Assembly: GCF_900101385.1 (NCBI RefSeq)
Contig: NZ_FMZB01000009.1
Coordinates: 62,001 to 126,000, forward strand
DNA length: 64,000 nucleotides
Direction: 5' to 3'
DNA from: Terribacillus halophilus
GTDB taxonomy: Bacteria; Bacillota; Bacilli; Bacillales; Amphibacillaceae
In this document: in pieces, positions 24,153 through 33,335 of the stretch
Numbering within the stretch: position 1 is the stretch's first letter
How the letters are laid out: each line of letters starts with the position of its first letter
The notes under the pieces: model-generated
Seen by the model: only the letters and a program-made list of their open reading frames with translations
What the model was told of the DNA's origin: nothing
The model's database searches: none
Translations under genes and position numbers: made by a program

Positions 24153-25055
24153 TCACCTTGATTTAGATGTGAATAGTTTCGGAATATCGGATACGAACCT
24201 GAGCGGCATACCATTGACTGGATGTTCAAAATTCAGCTTGCGGGCATGCAGGCAAAGACGTTTCATGCTACGATCCTGCGCCCCGTACTTTTTGTCTCCC
24301 GCAATCGGATGCCCGATATCTGACATATGAACACGAATCTGGTTTTTCCGTCCTGTTTCCAGGCTTATTTCCATCAAGGTAAAGTCCTTGTTCCCTTGAA
24401 GTACTTGGTAGTGTGTCACAGCTTTCAATCCGTCGTTCTCGTACTTACTGGAATACATCTTATGTGTACTCGTTTCTTTCAGCCAAGAAGTAATGGTTCC
24501 TTCTGACTTGGAGACGTCACCTTCCACAAGGGCCACATAAGCTCGTTCCTTCGTTGTTTTCCACGATTCCTGCATTCTTTGTTTAATTTTCTCTGATCGG
24601 GCGAATACCATCACACCGGATGTATCGCGGTCCAGCCGATGAACGACAAAAATCTTATTATCACTATGCTGCGCTTTCACATAATCAGATAATTGGCGGT
24701 AAGCTGTATTCGCTTTTTCATTATCGGAAGCGATTGACAACAGGCCGGAAGCCTTCTCAATGACGATGATCGTATCATCTTCATACATAATCGTAATGCC
24801 TTGAAGCGGTGCTGCTTCCGTTACCATATCTGTCCGGATGGTCACTTCCTGACCTGGCTTCAGCTTGTCGTTGAATTGTGTGGAAACCCGGCCATCAATG
24901 GACACCTGACCGCGAGCCAAGATGGATTTGACTGAATTTCGGCTCTTGCCGACAACCTTCAATAAGAAAGGTAATAGTTCTTCTGTTTCTGTTACTTTAT
25001 ATACTTTCGGCTTCGCAGGTCGGAAACCTCGAGAGCGCGGACGTTTATTTTTCAT
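24153..25055 (-). CDS. RluA family pseudouridine synthase
   Basis: A 300-residue RNA pseudouridine synthase. The N-terminal basic tail (KNKRPRSRGFRPAKPK) precedes an S4-like RNA-binding domain (SVKSILARGQVSIDG, near residues 40-65). The catalytic motif is HRLDRDTSG near residue 138, whose first Asp after Arg is the nucleophile. Further family motifs are TGRKNQIRVHMSDIGHPIAGD and LHARKL. It should modify rRNA or tRNA uridines in the cytoplasm. Bacillus has several paralogues (YlyB, YjbO, YhcT) and I cannot tell which this is. AAAGGATCC precedes the ATG. Confidence 0.88.
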   Translation of the reverse strand: MKNKRPRSRGFRPAKPKVYKVTETEELLPFLLKVVGKSRNSVKSILARGQVSIDGRVSTQFNDKLKPGQEVTIRTDMVTEAAPLQGITIMYEDDTIIVIEKASGLLSIASDNEKANTAYRQLSDYVKAQHSDNKIFVVHRLDRDTSGVMVFARSEKIKQRMQESWKTTKERAYVALVEGDVSKSEGTITSWLKETSTHKMYSSKYENDGLKAVTHYQVLQGNKDFTLMEISLETGRKNQIRVHMSDIGHPIAGDKKYGAQDRSMKRLCLHARKLNFEHPVNGMPLRFVSDIPKLFTSKSR

Positions 25056-25235
25056 TTTTGGATCCTTTCTGTACCATTCGTGATGGCGTCATTCGTGCAT
25101 CCTTTCATCTTAAGTGTTCTCGATTGGAAATACAAGTTCTGCTTTTCTAGATAAAGGAATTTTGCAAAGATTCCTATACATTTTGTGTAAAAAAATATAA
25201 GATGGACAAGTATAGAACGGCAGGAGTGAAGGAAC

Positions 25236-26186
25236 ATGAATATTGACGGACTGGAGTCATTTCTAGCAGTAGTCTCCAATAAAAGTATTTCCAAAGCATC
25301 AAAAGCCTTGCATATTACACAGCCTACATTAAGTACACGAATACGGAAACTGGAAGAAGAACTTGACTTCGTCTTGTTGACTCGCAGTTGGGATGGTATC
25401 GAGTTGACAGAAGAAGGCTACTTTTTCCTTCCTTATGCAATTGAACTGCTCGGGGAACTGCAAGATGCGTCATTTGCACTCACAGGGGATAACAAAATAA
25501 GTTATCAGCTACTCAGCAAAATCAATGCCGGAAAAGATGAATTCAGGATCGGCATCAATATTTGGTTGGCTCCGGTATTCAACCACATCATCATCCCCTA
25601 CATGCGGGAAAACTTTCCCCACATTCGTTTCAAATTCATAACGAGGCCGACGAACGTTTTGAAAAAATTATTGGAATATGGCAGCATTCAGTTCTCCATC
25701 CATTATGAGAATTTGGCAAAGACTCCATTTCTTTGTGAACCGCTGCTTCAAGATAAATTTGTCATCCTTTGTCATAAGGAGGATGTTCCGATTCTCGACG
25801 GTAAGCTCGCAAATGCAAATAAGCTGGATAAGAAATTGATTGTCTTCGAGCATGCAGCATTGACGAATAATCTGGAAAAGATCAGCTCCCTTTTAGGCTT
25901 ATTGCAGGCCAAAGAATATCAGATGGTTGATGATGTACAGAATATGCTTTCATTTATCGAGAGCGGCTATGGATATACAGCCCTGCCGCGCTCCATCCTT
26001 TACCATATGAGTGAGCAAAGAATGACCAACATCGCCATCATGCCTATAGACGATTTGGACCTAACAGCTTCAGTGGCTCTAGAATATCAGGCAAACAACC
26101 GTTTCCAGGATGCCATCAGCGGGCTGACGAATGAACTCAAACGCTTCGTCCAAGTCATGTACAAGGAAAAAGAGCTAAGCGAATGA
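25236..26186 (+). CDS. LysR family transcriptional regulator
   Basis: A 316-residue LysR-type protein. The N-terminal winged helix reads DGLESFLAVVSNKSISKASK and LHITQPTLSTRIRKLEEELD, and residues about 95-300 form the effector-binding domain. It lies 365 bases upstream of a membrane transporter and dipeptidase pair in the same direction, with its own terminator in between. It may control that pair, since LysR regulators usually act on neighbouring genes, but they mostly act on divergent ones, so this is weak. AGGAGTGAAGGAA precedes the ATG. Confidence 0.85.
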   Translation: MNIDGLESFLAVVSNKSISKASKALHITQPTLSTRIRKLEEELDFVLLTRSWDGIELTEEGYFFLPYAIELLGELQDASFALTGDNKISYQLLSKINAGKDEFRIGINIWLAPVFNHIIIPYMRENFPHIRFKFITRPTNVLKKLLEYGSIQFSIHYENLAKTPFLCEPLLQDKFVILCHKEDVPILDGKLANANKLDKKLIVFEHAALTNNLEKISSLLGLLQAKEYQMVDDVQNMLSFIESGYGYTALPRSILYHMSEQRMTNIAIMPIDDLDLTASVALEYQANNRFQDAISGLTNELKRFVQVMYKEKELSE

Positions 26187-26207
26187 CTCGCTTGGCTCTT
26201 TCTTTTG
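26170..26207 (+). terminator. Hairpin terminator of the LysR gene
   Basis: AGAGCTAAGCGA and TCGCTTGGCTCT pair with one mismatch around a 5-base loop and run into TTTCTTTT. The stem covers the stop codon. The rest of the 26187-26550 gap (364 bases) shows no supported gene apart from the promoter region of the next operon. Confidence 0.8.
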
Positions 26208-26483
26208 GACAGCTGTATTCAGGCCCCGCGGTTTGCCTCTTAAAGTGTTCCATCTGCTTGGCCCCGTCAGTATGCTATATACCCTTACCCCCCATTATCT
26301 ACTGCCTGCAAACAGGCATGATCGATTCAAGTATGAACTTCTCTCGTACTCTAGAGCTTCCAATGACTTCATTCATAAGCGCTTCTGGTAGAACTTCACA
26401 ATTAATCCCTCATATAACAGCTTTGCGGCCGGAGCATACCCACAGATGACTGATAGATTGGCTGCGTCAATTAATTAGTATGT

Positions 26484-26502
26484 TGACAATTTTCTGAATA
26501 TA
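26484..26502 (+). promoter_or_regulatory. CodY-like box over a TTGACA element
   Basis: AATTTTCTGAATATA (26488-26502) matches the CodY consensus AATTTTCWGAAAATT at 13 of 15 positions and overlaps a perfect -35 hexamer TTGACA at 26484-26489. A -10 element is poor (TAGTTT at 26506 with a 16-base spacer). It lies about 50 bases upstream of a transporter and dipeptidase pair, the sort of gene CodY controls. Confidence 0.5.
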
Positions 26503-26550
26503 GTTTAGTTTTTAATAATATTCTTACATAGAAACTGGAGGAGGATGTAG

Positions 26551-27765
26551 ATGTGGAGTGAGATAAGTAGCAACCCCGTCATGATTACCTTATTATTGAT
26601 TGCTGTTTTAGGTTTGGGAGAACTCATCTCCATTTGGACGAAAGCACGCATCCCTATGCTGCTGGCTGCTTTGCTGCTTTATGTTGCACTCCTTTGGACC
26701 GGAATCATACCGACTGGGCTTATGTCTGATTCTGCCATTACCGCGTTAGGTTCGCTTATTGTGGCCCCATTTGTCGTGCACCTAGGTACAGTGGTGCCTT
26801 TCTCCCTGATTAAAGGACAGCTAAAACCAATCCTGATTGCTTTGATTGGTTCGATTACTGCGGTAGCACTAGTATTGGGAGTCGTTCCGATATTTTTTGA
26901 TTATGAAACTGCAGTCGCCGGAGCTGGTCCAGTAGTCGGCGGGATTGTAGCTTATCTTGTGACAAGCGAAAAACTGACTGAACTGGGATTAGCCAGCCTT
27001 GTGATCATCCCCGCATTGGTATTAAGCATCCATAAATTATTCGGTATCCCGCTTGCTTCCTTTTTCCTGAAAAAACATGCCGTCACGGTAAAACAGCAAG
27101 TACAGGCACGCCTCCAAAGCGGTGCTGCTTTGGAAAAAGAGGCAGCTGTAGAAGAACGGTCCAATACAGTGGTCAAAGCACAAAATGGGCGAAAACTGCT
27201 TCTGCCTGAAAAATATCAGACATCGCTTATCTTCATCCTCCAGCTTTATTTAGGCAGTGGTATTGCCATCATCCTTGATGCCCTCACCGGTATCAACTAC
27301 ACTATTTTCTGTCTGATCATAGGGGTCATCGGCGCTTATATCGGCTTCTATCCAGCAAAAACGATGGAAAAAGCCAATGCAACCGGCCTTGCTATGATTG
27401 CCGTGATCTTCATCGTCATCTCCTCCATGGATGATGTGACACCAGCTGATTTGGCCGGCTATATCCCGGAGATTCTCTTAATCTGTGTGCTTGGTACAGC
27501 AGGTGTGACATTGGGTGGTCTTTTGGCATCCAAGCTTTTGGGCGTCGGCAAGTATCTTGGTATGCCGGTTGCATTGACTGCGCTTTTCGGATTCCCTGCG
27601 GATTATATCCTTTGTGAGGAAATCAGCCGTGAAGTCGGGGATACAGAAGAAGAACGGGAAGCCATCATGAATGAGATAGTGACGCCGATGCTTATGGGTG
27701 GATTTACAACCGTGACGACTTGCTCGATCCTGATTGCCACCATATTAATCGGTACACTCAACTAA
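26551..27765 (+). CDS. Multi-pass membrane protein, probable transporter
   Basis: A 404-residue protein with about ten membrane helices and a central cytoplasmic loop (residues about 175-220, rich in Lys, Gln and Glu). The helices carry Gly and Thr runs such as AGAGPVVGGIVAYLVTSEKL and, near the end, PMLMGGFTTVTTCSILIA. I do not recognise the family with certainty. It is 18 bases ahead of an M20 dipeptidase gene in the same direction, so it probably imports or exports the peptide or acylated amino acid that the enzyme cleaves. AGGAGGAGG precedes the ATG. Confidence 0.7.
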   Translation: MWSEISSNPVMITLLLIAVLGLGELISIWTKARIPMLLAALLLYVALLWTGIIPTGLMSDSAITALGSLIVAPFVVHLGTVVPFSLIKGQLKPILIALIGSITAVALVLGVVPIFFDYETAVAGAGPVVGGIVAYLVTSEKLTELGLASLVIIPALVLSIHKLFGIPLASFFLKKHAVTVKQQVQARLQSGAALEKEAAVEERSNTVVKAQNGRKLLLPEKYQTSLIFILQLYLGSGIAIILDALTGINYTIFCLIIGVIGAYIGFYPAKTMEKANATGLAMIAVIFIVISSMDDVTPADLAGYIPEILLICVLGTAGVTLGGLLASKLLGVGKYLGMPVALTALFGFPADYILCEEISREVGDTEEEREAIMNEIVTPMLMGGFTTVTTCSILIATILIGTLN

Positions 27766-27783
27766 GAGACAAAGGAGAATTTG

Positions 27784-29136
27784 ATGGACACGAATGCATT
27801 GAAAAACTTTATCCAAACAAATAAACAACATTTCCTCGACCAGCTTTTCACTTTGCTCAGACAGCGCAGCATCAGTACGCAGGATGACGGCATCGAGGAA
27901 TGCGCAGAACTTTTGAAGGGTATGATGGAGGAGCTCGGAATCGAGACAAAGATCATCCCAACCGCCGGTCATCCCGTTGTCTATGGTGAACTGATCAAAG
28001 ATCCTGAAGCTTTTACTTTGCTCATTTATGGCCATTATGATGTCCAGCCTCCAGAGCCTTATGATGCGTGGGATTCTCCGCCATTCGAACCAAAGATCCG
28101 CAACGGCAAAATTTATGCCCGAGGTGTCGGCGATAATAAGGGGCAGCTGATGGCACAGCTCTTTGGCGTAAAAAGCTATCAAGAGACAGCTGGTGAGCTG
28201 CCCATCAATATCAAATTCGTCTTCGAGGGAGAGGAAGAAAAAGGCAGTACCAATCTAGCCGCATTTGTGGAGGCACATAAGGATTTGCTTACGGCCGACC
28301 TTGTGTACACGTCCGATGGTCCATCCCACAACAGCTCTTCTCCGCTCGTACTGCTTGGAGTGCGCGGCATGCTATCGATTCAATTCGATGCCAAAGGAGC
28401 TGATCGGGATAACCATTCCGGCAACACAGGCAATATCGTACCTAATCCGGCCTGGAAACTGATCGAACTGATGCAAACGATGCGTGATGTTGACGGACAC
28501 GTAAAAATTGAAGGCTTTTATGACAGCATCCGTCCATTTACAGCCTACGAAGAACAGCTGCTCACAAAGCTGCCTTACGATCAAAAGACACTAGGCGAAA
28601 AGATTGGCTATCCAGCACTAGCCCTGGATGGTCCCTCCTATTATCAGAAGATGACCGGTGAACCTACCTTCAATATCTTTGGCATGGAAAGCGGCTACAC
28701 AGGGGAAGGAACAAAAACGATCATCCCTTCTACAGCCAGACTCAAAATGGATATTCGTCTTGTCGTCGATCAAAATCCTCTAGACATTTTTGAAAAAATC
28801 AAAAACCACGTCCAGACCTACGCACCAGATGTTGAAGTTACATATCTAGGCAGTATGCAGCCATCCCGCACCAAGGCTGAACTTCCCATCATTCAGAAAG
28901 TCATCAGCGCTGTCGAGGCTGCTTATGAAACAAATCCTCTCATCCAGCCGAGCATGGGCGGTTCCCTTCCGGATTATGTGTGGACAGGAATCTTAGGCCT
29001 GCCGTCTGTCATTGTGCCTTATGCAAACTTCGATCAGCATAATCACTCACCGAACGAGAACTTGGATGTGGACTATTTCCTGAATGGCATCCATTGCACA
29101 GCCCACGTGATCCACACATTGGGGAATTATAACTAA
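27784..29136 (+). CDS. M20 family dipeptidase (CNDP-like)
   Basis: A 450-residue metallopeptidase of the carnosinase-like M20 group. The metal-site motifs are YGHYDVQPPEP near residue 80, GVGDNKGQ near 115, EGEEEKGS near 148, SDGPSHN near 180, and a C-terminal FDQHNHSPNENLD carrying the last His ligand. The active sites of M20 dipeptidases bridge two zinc ions. It lacks a signal peptide, so it acts on imported dipeptides. Start: the ATG at 27784 has AAAGGAG 6 bases upstream; the TTG just before it is less likely. It forms an operon with the preceding membrane protein. Confidence 0.88.
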   Translation: MDTNALKNFIQTNKQHFLDQLFTLLRQRSISTQDDGIEECAELLKGMMEELGIETKIIPTAGHPVVYGELIKDPEAFTLLIYGHYDVQPPEPYDAWDSPPFEPKIRNGKIYARGVGDNKGQLMAQLFGVKSYQETAGELPINIKFVFEGEEEKGSTNLAAFVEAHKDLLTADLVYTSDGPSHNSSSPLVLLGVRGMLSIQFDAKGADRDNHSGNTGNIVPNPAWKLIELMQTMRDVDGHVKIEGFYDSIRPFTAYEEQLLTKLPYDQKTLGEKIGYPALALDGPSYYQKMTGEPTFNIFGMESGYTGEGTKTIIPSTARLKMDIRLVVDQNPLDIFEKIKNHVQTYAPDVEVTYLGSMQPSRTKAELPIIQKVISAVEAAYETNPLIQPSMGGSLPDYVWTGILGLPSVIVPYANFDQHNHSPNENLDVDYFLNGIHCTAHVIHTLGNYN

Positions 29137-29152
29137 CCAATTGATTTAACTT

Positions 29153-29210
29153 AAAAACCGGACTGTGACGTGAATCCTTGAAGCAGGATTCGCGTACGTT
29201 CGGTTTTTGT
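29153..29210. terminator. Terminator-like hairpin related to the 13.6-kb repeat
   Basis: AAAAACCG and CGGTTTTT close a stem-loop of about 58 bases whose loop carries TGACGTGAATCCTTGAAG and CGCGTACGTTCGG. It follows the dipeptidase stop by 16 bases and ends in a T-run, so it can terminate transcription. Its sequence is closely related, in the opposite orientation, to the hairpin at 13772-13830. Confidence 0.7.
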
Positions 29211-29308
29211 TTTTATAGTTTACGTAGCCTCTTTTAAGATATTTACAACCATATTTGAGAACCCACTGCCTCGTCTAATAAGATTTGACCTTCCCTTCTG
29301 CAATATCA

Positions 29309-29322
29309 TGAAAACGCTTCAA
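29309..29322 (+). promoter_or_regulatory. cre-like CcpA site
   Basis: TGAAAACGCTTCAA contains the CcpA core TGAAAACGCTT but has two mismatches in the right arm against TGWAANCGNTNWCA. It lies 23 bases before the lyase start, just ahead of the ribosome site. Confidence 0.45.
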
Positions 29323-29344
29323 TAAAAAGGAGAGGAATGATCAT

Positions 29345-31228
29345 ATGAAAAAATGTCTGCTTTTCCTGCTCGTCCTGCTTCTGACATTCGCAATCCCCTT
29401 CTCTGCTGACGCCAAGAAACTACCTAAACGGCAAATGGAATATTTGGAACGAGGCGCTGTTGCCGTCCAGACAGAAGATGGTATTTTCTTAAGCTGGAGA
29501 TTCCTCGGGAATGATACGAAAAAAACCTCCTTCCATATTTATCGGGATGGTAAGAAAATTACCCGGAAACCCGTAAAGCACAGCACGAACTTCCTCGACA
29601 AAGATGGTACAGCGGAAAGCGTCTATCGTGTAGAAGCAATCGGGAAAGGCGTAGACCAGGATAACATTAAAGTGTGGCAGGACAATCAGCTGCATATCCC
29701 TCTCCAAAAGCCAGCGGATGGCAAAACACCAGATGGGAAGTCCTATACCTATGCTGCCAATGATGCCAGCGTCGGCGATCTGGATGGTGACGGAGAATGG
29801 GAAATCATTTTGAAATGGGATCCCTCCAATGCACAGGATAATTCCCGCTCCGGCTACACAGGCAATGTTTTAATCGATGCTTATGAAATGGATGGGACGC
29901 ATAAATGGCGAATTGATCTTGGGCCTAATATCCGCGCAGGCGCTCATTACACCCAAATGCTCGTTTATGATTTTGATGGTAACGGAAAATCTGAGCTCGT
30001 CGTCAAAACAGCTGACGGAACAAAAGATGCAAAAGGAAAAGTCATCGGCGATGCAGATGCAGATTACCGCAATGCATCAGGCTATATACTCGAAGGACCA
30101 GAATATTTGACCGTATTCGAAGGCAACACAGGTAAAATCAAACAAACAATCGATTACGAACCAGCCCGCGGCGATATTTGTGATTGGGGTGACTGCTATG
30201 GAAACCGAGGCGACCGCTTCCTTGCCGGAGTCGCATATCTGGATGGCAAAACACCGAGTATCATTGAGGCAAGAGGCTATTATGAAAAAACGGTAATTGC
30301 AGCATATACCTATAAAGACGGCAAATTGAAAAAGCAATGGATGTTCAATAGTGAAACACCAGGAAATGAAGCCTATGCACAGCAGGGAAATCATAATTTG
30401 AGTATCGGTGACGTGGATGAAGACGGCAAAGACGAAATCATCTATGGTGCCATGGCATTGGACGATGATGGCACTGGTCTTTATTCGACTGGTCTTGGTC
30501 ACGGAGATGCGATGCACCTTAGCGATTTAGATCCTAATCGTCCAGGGCTTGAAGTTTTCCAAGTCCATGAACCGTATCCGAATGAAGCTGGTATCGAATT
30601 CCGCGATGCCCGGACAGGAGAACTGATCTGGGGCATCCCAACCAATATAGATGTAGGGCGCGGACTTGCATCTGACATCGACCCACGCTATCCAGGAGCC
30701 GAGATGTGGGCAATTGATGGCGCATGGAACAGCCCGACAGGCGGTCTATACGCTGCTTCAGGGGAGAAAATATCCACGAATATCCCTCCTGCCAACTTTG
30801 CCATCTGGTGGGACGGCGATTTGTCTCGTGAAATCCTTGATCATACTTTCGATGAAAGCATCCAGACTGGCACTGGCGTGATCGGAAAATGGAACCCAGA
30901 AACAGAAAAATTGGACACATTACTCGATGCAGAAGGAACTTACTCCAACAATGGAACCAAAGGAAATCCTGCACTCCAGGCTGATTTGATCGGCGACTGG
31001 CGTGAAGAAGCCATCTGGCGTACAGAAGACAGCAGTGCTCTTGTCCTTTATACAACAACAGATCTAACCGAAGAAAAACTTCCTACTTTAATGCACGATC
31101 CTGTCTACCGCTTAGGAGTTGCTTGGCAGAATGTAGCCTATAACCAGCCTCCTCATACAAGTTATTTCTTGGGAAACGATATGGAGCAGCCAGATATGCC
31201 ACGAATCGACGTGATAAAAGCTAAATGA
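29345..31228 (+). CDS. Secreted rhamnogalacturonan lyase, PL11 family
   Basis: A 627-residue exported protein with a Sec signal peptide (residues 1-23, ending FSADA). An N-terminal beta-rich segment with GIFLSWRFLGND precedes an eight-bladed propeller with calcium-binding loops such as DLDGDGEWE and DFDGNGKSE. Further PL11 landmarks are NIRAGAHYTQMLVYDFDG, GDRFLAGVAYLDG and GLGHGDAMHLSDLDP. It should cleave the rhamnogalacturonan-I backbone of pectin outside the cell, like B. subtilis YesW. No other pectin genes are adjacent, so product uptake must be handled elsewhere. A cre-like site in the leader suggests CcpA repression. AAAAGGAGAGG precedes the ATG. Confidence 0.9.
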   Translation: MKKCLLFLLVLLLTFAIPFSADAKKLPKRQMEYLERGAVAVQTEDGIFLSWRFLGNDTKKTSFHIYRDGKKITRKPVKHSTNFLDKDGTAESVYRVEAIGKGVDQDNIKVWQDNQLHIPLQKPADGKTPDGKSYTYAANDASVGDLDGDGEWEIILKWDPSNAQDNSRSGYTGNVLIDAYEMDGTHKWRIDLGPNIRAGAHYTQMLVYDFDGNGKSELVVKTADGTKDAKGKVIGDADADYRNASGYILEGPEYLTVFEGNTGKIKQTIDYEPARGDICDWGDCYGNRGDRFLAGVAYLDGKTPSIIEARGYYEKTVIAAYTYKDGKLKKQWMFNSETPGNEAYAQQGNHNLSIGDVDEDGKDEIIYGAMALDDDGTGLYSTGLGHGDAMHLSDLDPNRPGLEVFQVHEPYPNEAGIEFRDARTGELIWGIPTNIDVGRGLASDIDPRYPGAEMWAIDGAWNSPTGGLYAASGEKISTNIPPANFAIWWDGDLSREILDHTFDESIQTGTGVIGKWNPETEKLDTLLDAEGTYSNNGTKGNPALQADLIGDWREEAIWRTEDSSALVLYTTTDLTEEKLPTLMHDPVYRLGVAWQNVAYNQPPHTSYFLGNDMEQPDMPRIDVIKAK

Positions 31229-31235
31229 TCTTTTT

Positions 31236-31268
31236 CAGAGTACAGGTAAAACTCCTGTACTCTTTCAT
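31236..31268 (+). terminator. Hairpin terminator of the lyase gene
   Basis: AGAGTACAGG and CCTGTACTCT surround a 7-base loop and run into TTCATTTTGCTTTT, shortly after the lyase stop codon. Confidence 0.85.
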
Positions 31269-31343
31269 TTTGCTTTTCTAATTTGAACCCGCAGTAGACA
31301 ACTGCATAGGATAAGATATAACAGCATCAAAGGAGAATAAAAA

Positions 31344-31820
31344 ATGTATGATAGAAATCCTCACAACCACTGGCATCACATTCCAAACGATTGGCGTAAT
31401 TATCAGTGGCAGCAGCCAACACATGATCACGGAAATTCACCATATGTTGTTGATATCGAACAAGTTACCGAAAATAATCATTTCTTCCGGACCACTATAT
31501 GGACAGGAACACATCTTCAAGTGACATTGATGAGTATACGCCCAGGAGAAGATATCGGATTGGAAAGGCATCCGAATGTCGATCAATTCCTTCGCATAGA
31601 ATCCGGACGGGGGCTAGTACAAATGGGCCCTAGGAAAGACAACTTACATTATCAGCAATATGTCCAAGATGATTTTGCCATCATTGTGCCTGCAGGAACA
31701 TGGCACAACATTATAAATACTGGTCATACCCCTTTGAAACTATACAGCATTTATGCACCGCCTGAGCATCCATTTGGAACAGTCCATCGAACGAAACAAG
31801 ATGCCATGGCTGCAGAATAG
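31344..31820 (+). CDS. Cupin-domain protein
   Basis: A 158-residue single-cupin protein. The N-terminus is rich in His, Trp and Asn (NPHNHWHHIPNDWRNYQWQQ). The cupin core has PGEDIGLERHPNVDQFLRIE, then VPAGTWHNIINTG and YAPPEHPFGTVH, with His and Glu ligands in the expected motif positions. It resembles the mannose-6-phosphate isomerase-like cupins found in Bacillus. The Asn/His-rich N-terminus recalls spore-coat proteins, but that is a guess. AAAGGAG precedes the ATG. Confidence 0.8.
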   Translation: MYDRNPHNHWHHIPNDWRNYQWQQPTHDHGNSPYVVDIEQVTENNHFFRTTIWTGTHLQVTLMSIRPGEDIGLERHPNVDQFLRIESGRGLVQMGPRKDNLHYQQYVQDDFAIIVPAGTWHNIINTGHTPLKLYSIYAPPEHPFGTVHRTKQDAMAAE

Positions 31821-31862
31821 CAAAAGACCCCCTGCCTTCCAAGCTGGGGGTCTTCTGCTATT
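31818..31862. terminator. Bidirectional hairpin terminator
   Basis: AAGACCCCC and GGGGGTCTT pair around a 12-13 base loop, with AGCA and TGCT extending the stem, between the convergent cupin and aldehyde dehydrogenase genes. T-runs are short. Confidence 0.7.
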
Positions 31863-33321
31863 AGCTATATGGATATTGTCTGCGATCGTGCTGGATGCTG
31901 ATCCATTTTGTCGTTGTGAATGCATCAAGGCTCCACTCGCCGTTCAGACGGCCAAGGCCGGAATTCTTCACGCCGCCAAATGCGACAGTAGGTTCATCAT
32001 TGATCGTACCATCGTTGATGTGGATCATACCTGTATCCATTTGCTTCGCAAGCTCAGCTCCGCGCTCCACGTCTCTCGTATGGATTGCGCCGCTCAAGCC
32101 ATAATCACTGTTATTTGCATAAGCTAACACTTCTTCATCGCTTTTCACTTTCAAAATACTAACGACTGGCGCAAACAGCTCTTCGTTTGCAAGTGTCATA
32201 TCTGGTGTCACATCGCCGAAGACTACTGGTTCGACAATGTTGCCTTCCACTTTACCTTTGATTAGCGGCGTTGCACCTTCTTCGATACCTTTTTCAATCA
32301 ACGCTACAGTCGTTTTTACTTGCTGTTCATTGATAAGCGGTCCGATGATTGTGCTTGGATCTTTTGGATCACCGCAAGTAAGCGTGGAAACCTTCGCCAA
32401 ATACTTTTCAACGAATTCATCATACACATCTTCGTGCACAATCAGACGATTGGCAGACATACAGATTTGACCTTGGTGTGTGAAACGGCTGAATACAGCT
32501 GCACTAACTGCAAGTTCCATATCTGCATCCTCCAAAACGACCAATGCACTGTTACCGCCAAGCTCCAGATGCGCTTCTTTCAAATTCTTACCGGCTACCA
32601 TTCCGATATGTTTACCGACTTTTGTAGATCCTGTGAAGGAAACAGCACGCGGGATCGGATGCTCTACGAAATTATCGCCGATTTCACTGATTTCTGTCAC
32701 GATGACATTCAGCAAGCCCTTCGGAAGACCGGCTTCCTCGAAAAGCTTCGCAATCATCGTACCGCCAGTGATAGCTGTATGCTCATGCGGTTTCAATACA
32801 ACACCATTGCCAGCTGCCAATGCAGTCGCAACAGATTTCATGGAAAGGAAGAATGGGAAGTTGAATGGGCTTATAACACCCACCACACCTACAGGCACAC
32901 GATAGACACGGTTTTCCTTGCCATCGATCGGGGACGGCAAAATCTGACCATTCATGCGGAATGGAAATGTGGATGCTTCCTTGATGATATTCGTTACAAG
33001 ACCGATTTCGAATTCAGCTTTTAGTCTAGTACCGCCGATTTCTTCGATGATAGTTGCAACAAAAGCTTCGTGATTGGCTTCGAGATACGCAACCGCTTTT
33101 TCAAAGACAGCGCGTTGTGCCACCGGATTGGTTTTTGCCCATTCCTTTTGAACACGCGCCGATGCCTCATACGCTTCGTTCAAGTCATCCAAATTCGCAG
33201 CTTGGTAAAGAGCGATTAGTTCACCGTCAAATGGATTGCGATTCTCCATTTTCACACTGCTCTGACCTTCTCGCCATTCTCCGTTGATATATTGACTGTT
33301 CAAGTGCTTGAAATTCTCCAT
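31861..33321 (-). CDS. yfmT: NAD(P)-dependent aldehyde dehydrogenase, YfmT-like
   Basis: A 486-residue aldehyde dehydrogenase. Active-site motifs are ISPFNFPFFLSMKS (Asn of the oxyanion hole), FTGSTKVGKHIG (cofactor site), LELGGNSALVV (general base Glu) and HQGQICMSANR (nucleophile Cys). It follows a small chemoreceptor gene by 14 bases, the same arrangement as B. subtilis yfmS-yfmT, where YfmT oxidises vanillin-type aromatic aldehydes. I infer an aromatic aldehyde substrate from this. I chose the ATG at 33321 because GAGGTG lies 6 bases upstream; the GTG at 33330 is inside that site. Confidence 0.88.
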   Translation of the reverse strand: MENFKHLNSQYINGEWREGQSSVKMENRNPFDGELIALYQAANLDDLNEAYEASARVQKEWAKTNPVAQRAVFEKAVAYLEANHEAFVATIIEEIGGTRLKAEFEIGLVTNIIKEASTFPFRMNGQILPSPIDGKENRVYRVPVGVVGVISPFNFPFFLSMKSVATALAAGNGVVLKPHEHTAITGGTMIAKLFEEAGLPKGLLNVIVTEISEIGDNFVEHPIPRAVSFTGSTKVGKHIGMVAGKNLKEAHLELGGNSALVVLEDADMELAVSAAVFSRFTHQGQICMSANRLIVHEDVYDEFVEKYLAKVSTLTCGDPKDPSTIIGPLINEQQVKTTVALIEKGIEEGATPLIKGKVEGNIVEPVVFGDVTPDMTLANEELFAPVVSILKVKSDEEVLAYANNSDYGLSGAIHTRDVERGAELAKQMDTGMIHINDGTINDEPTVAFGGVKNSGLGRLNGEWSLDAFTTTKWISIQHDRRQYPYS

Positions 33322-33335
33322 GCCGGTCACCTCTA

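Noticed and set aside
26183-26449. 88-codon frame after the LysR gene
   Set aside because: It starts inside the terminator stem of the LysR gene and has no ribosome site or homologous look.
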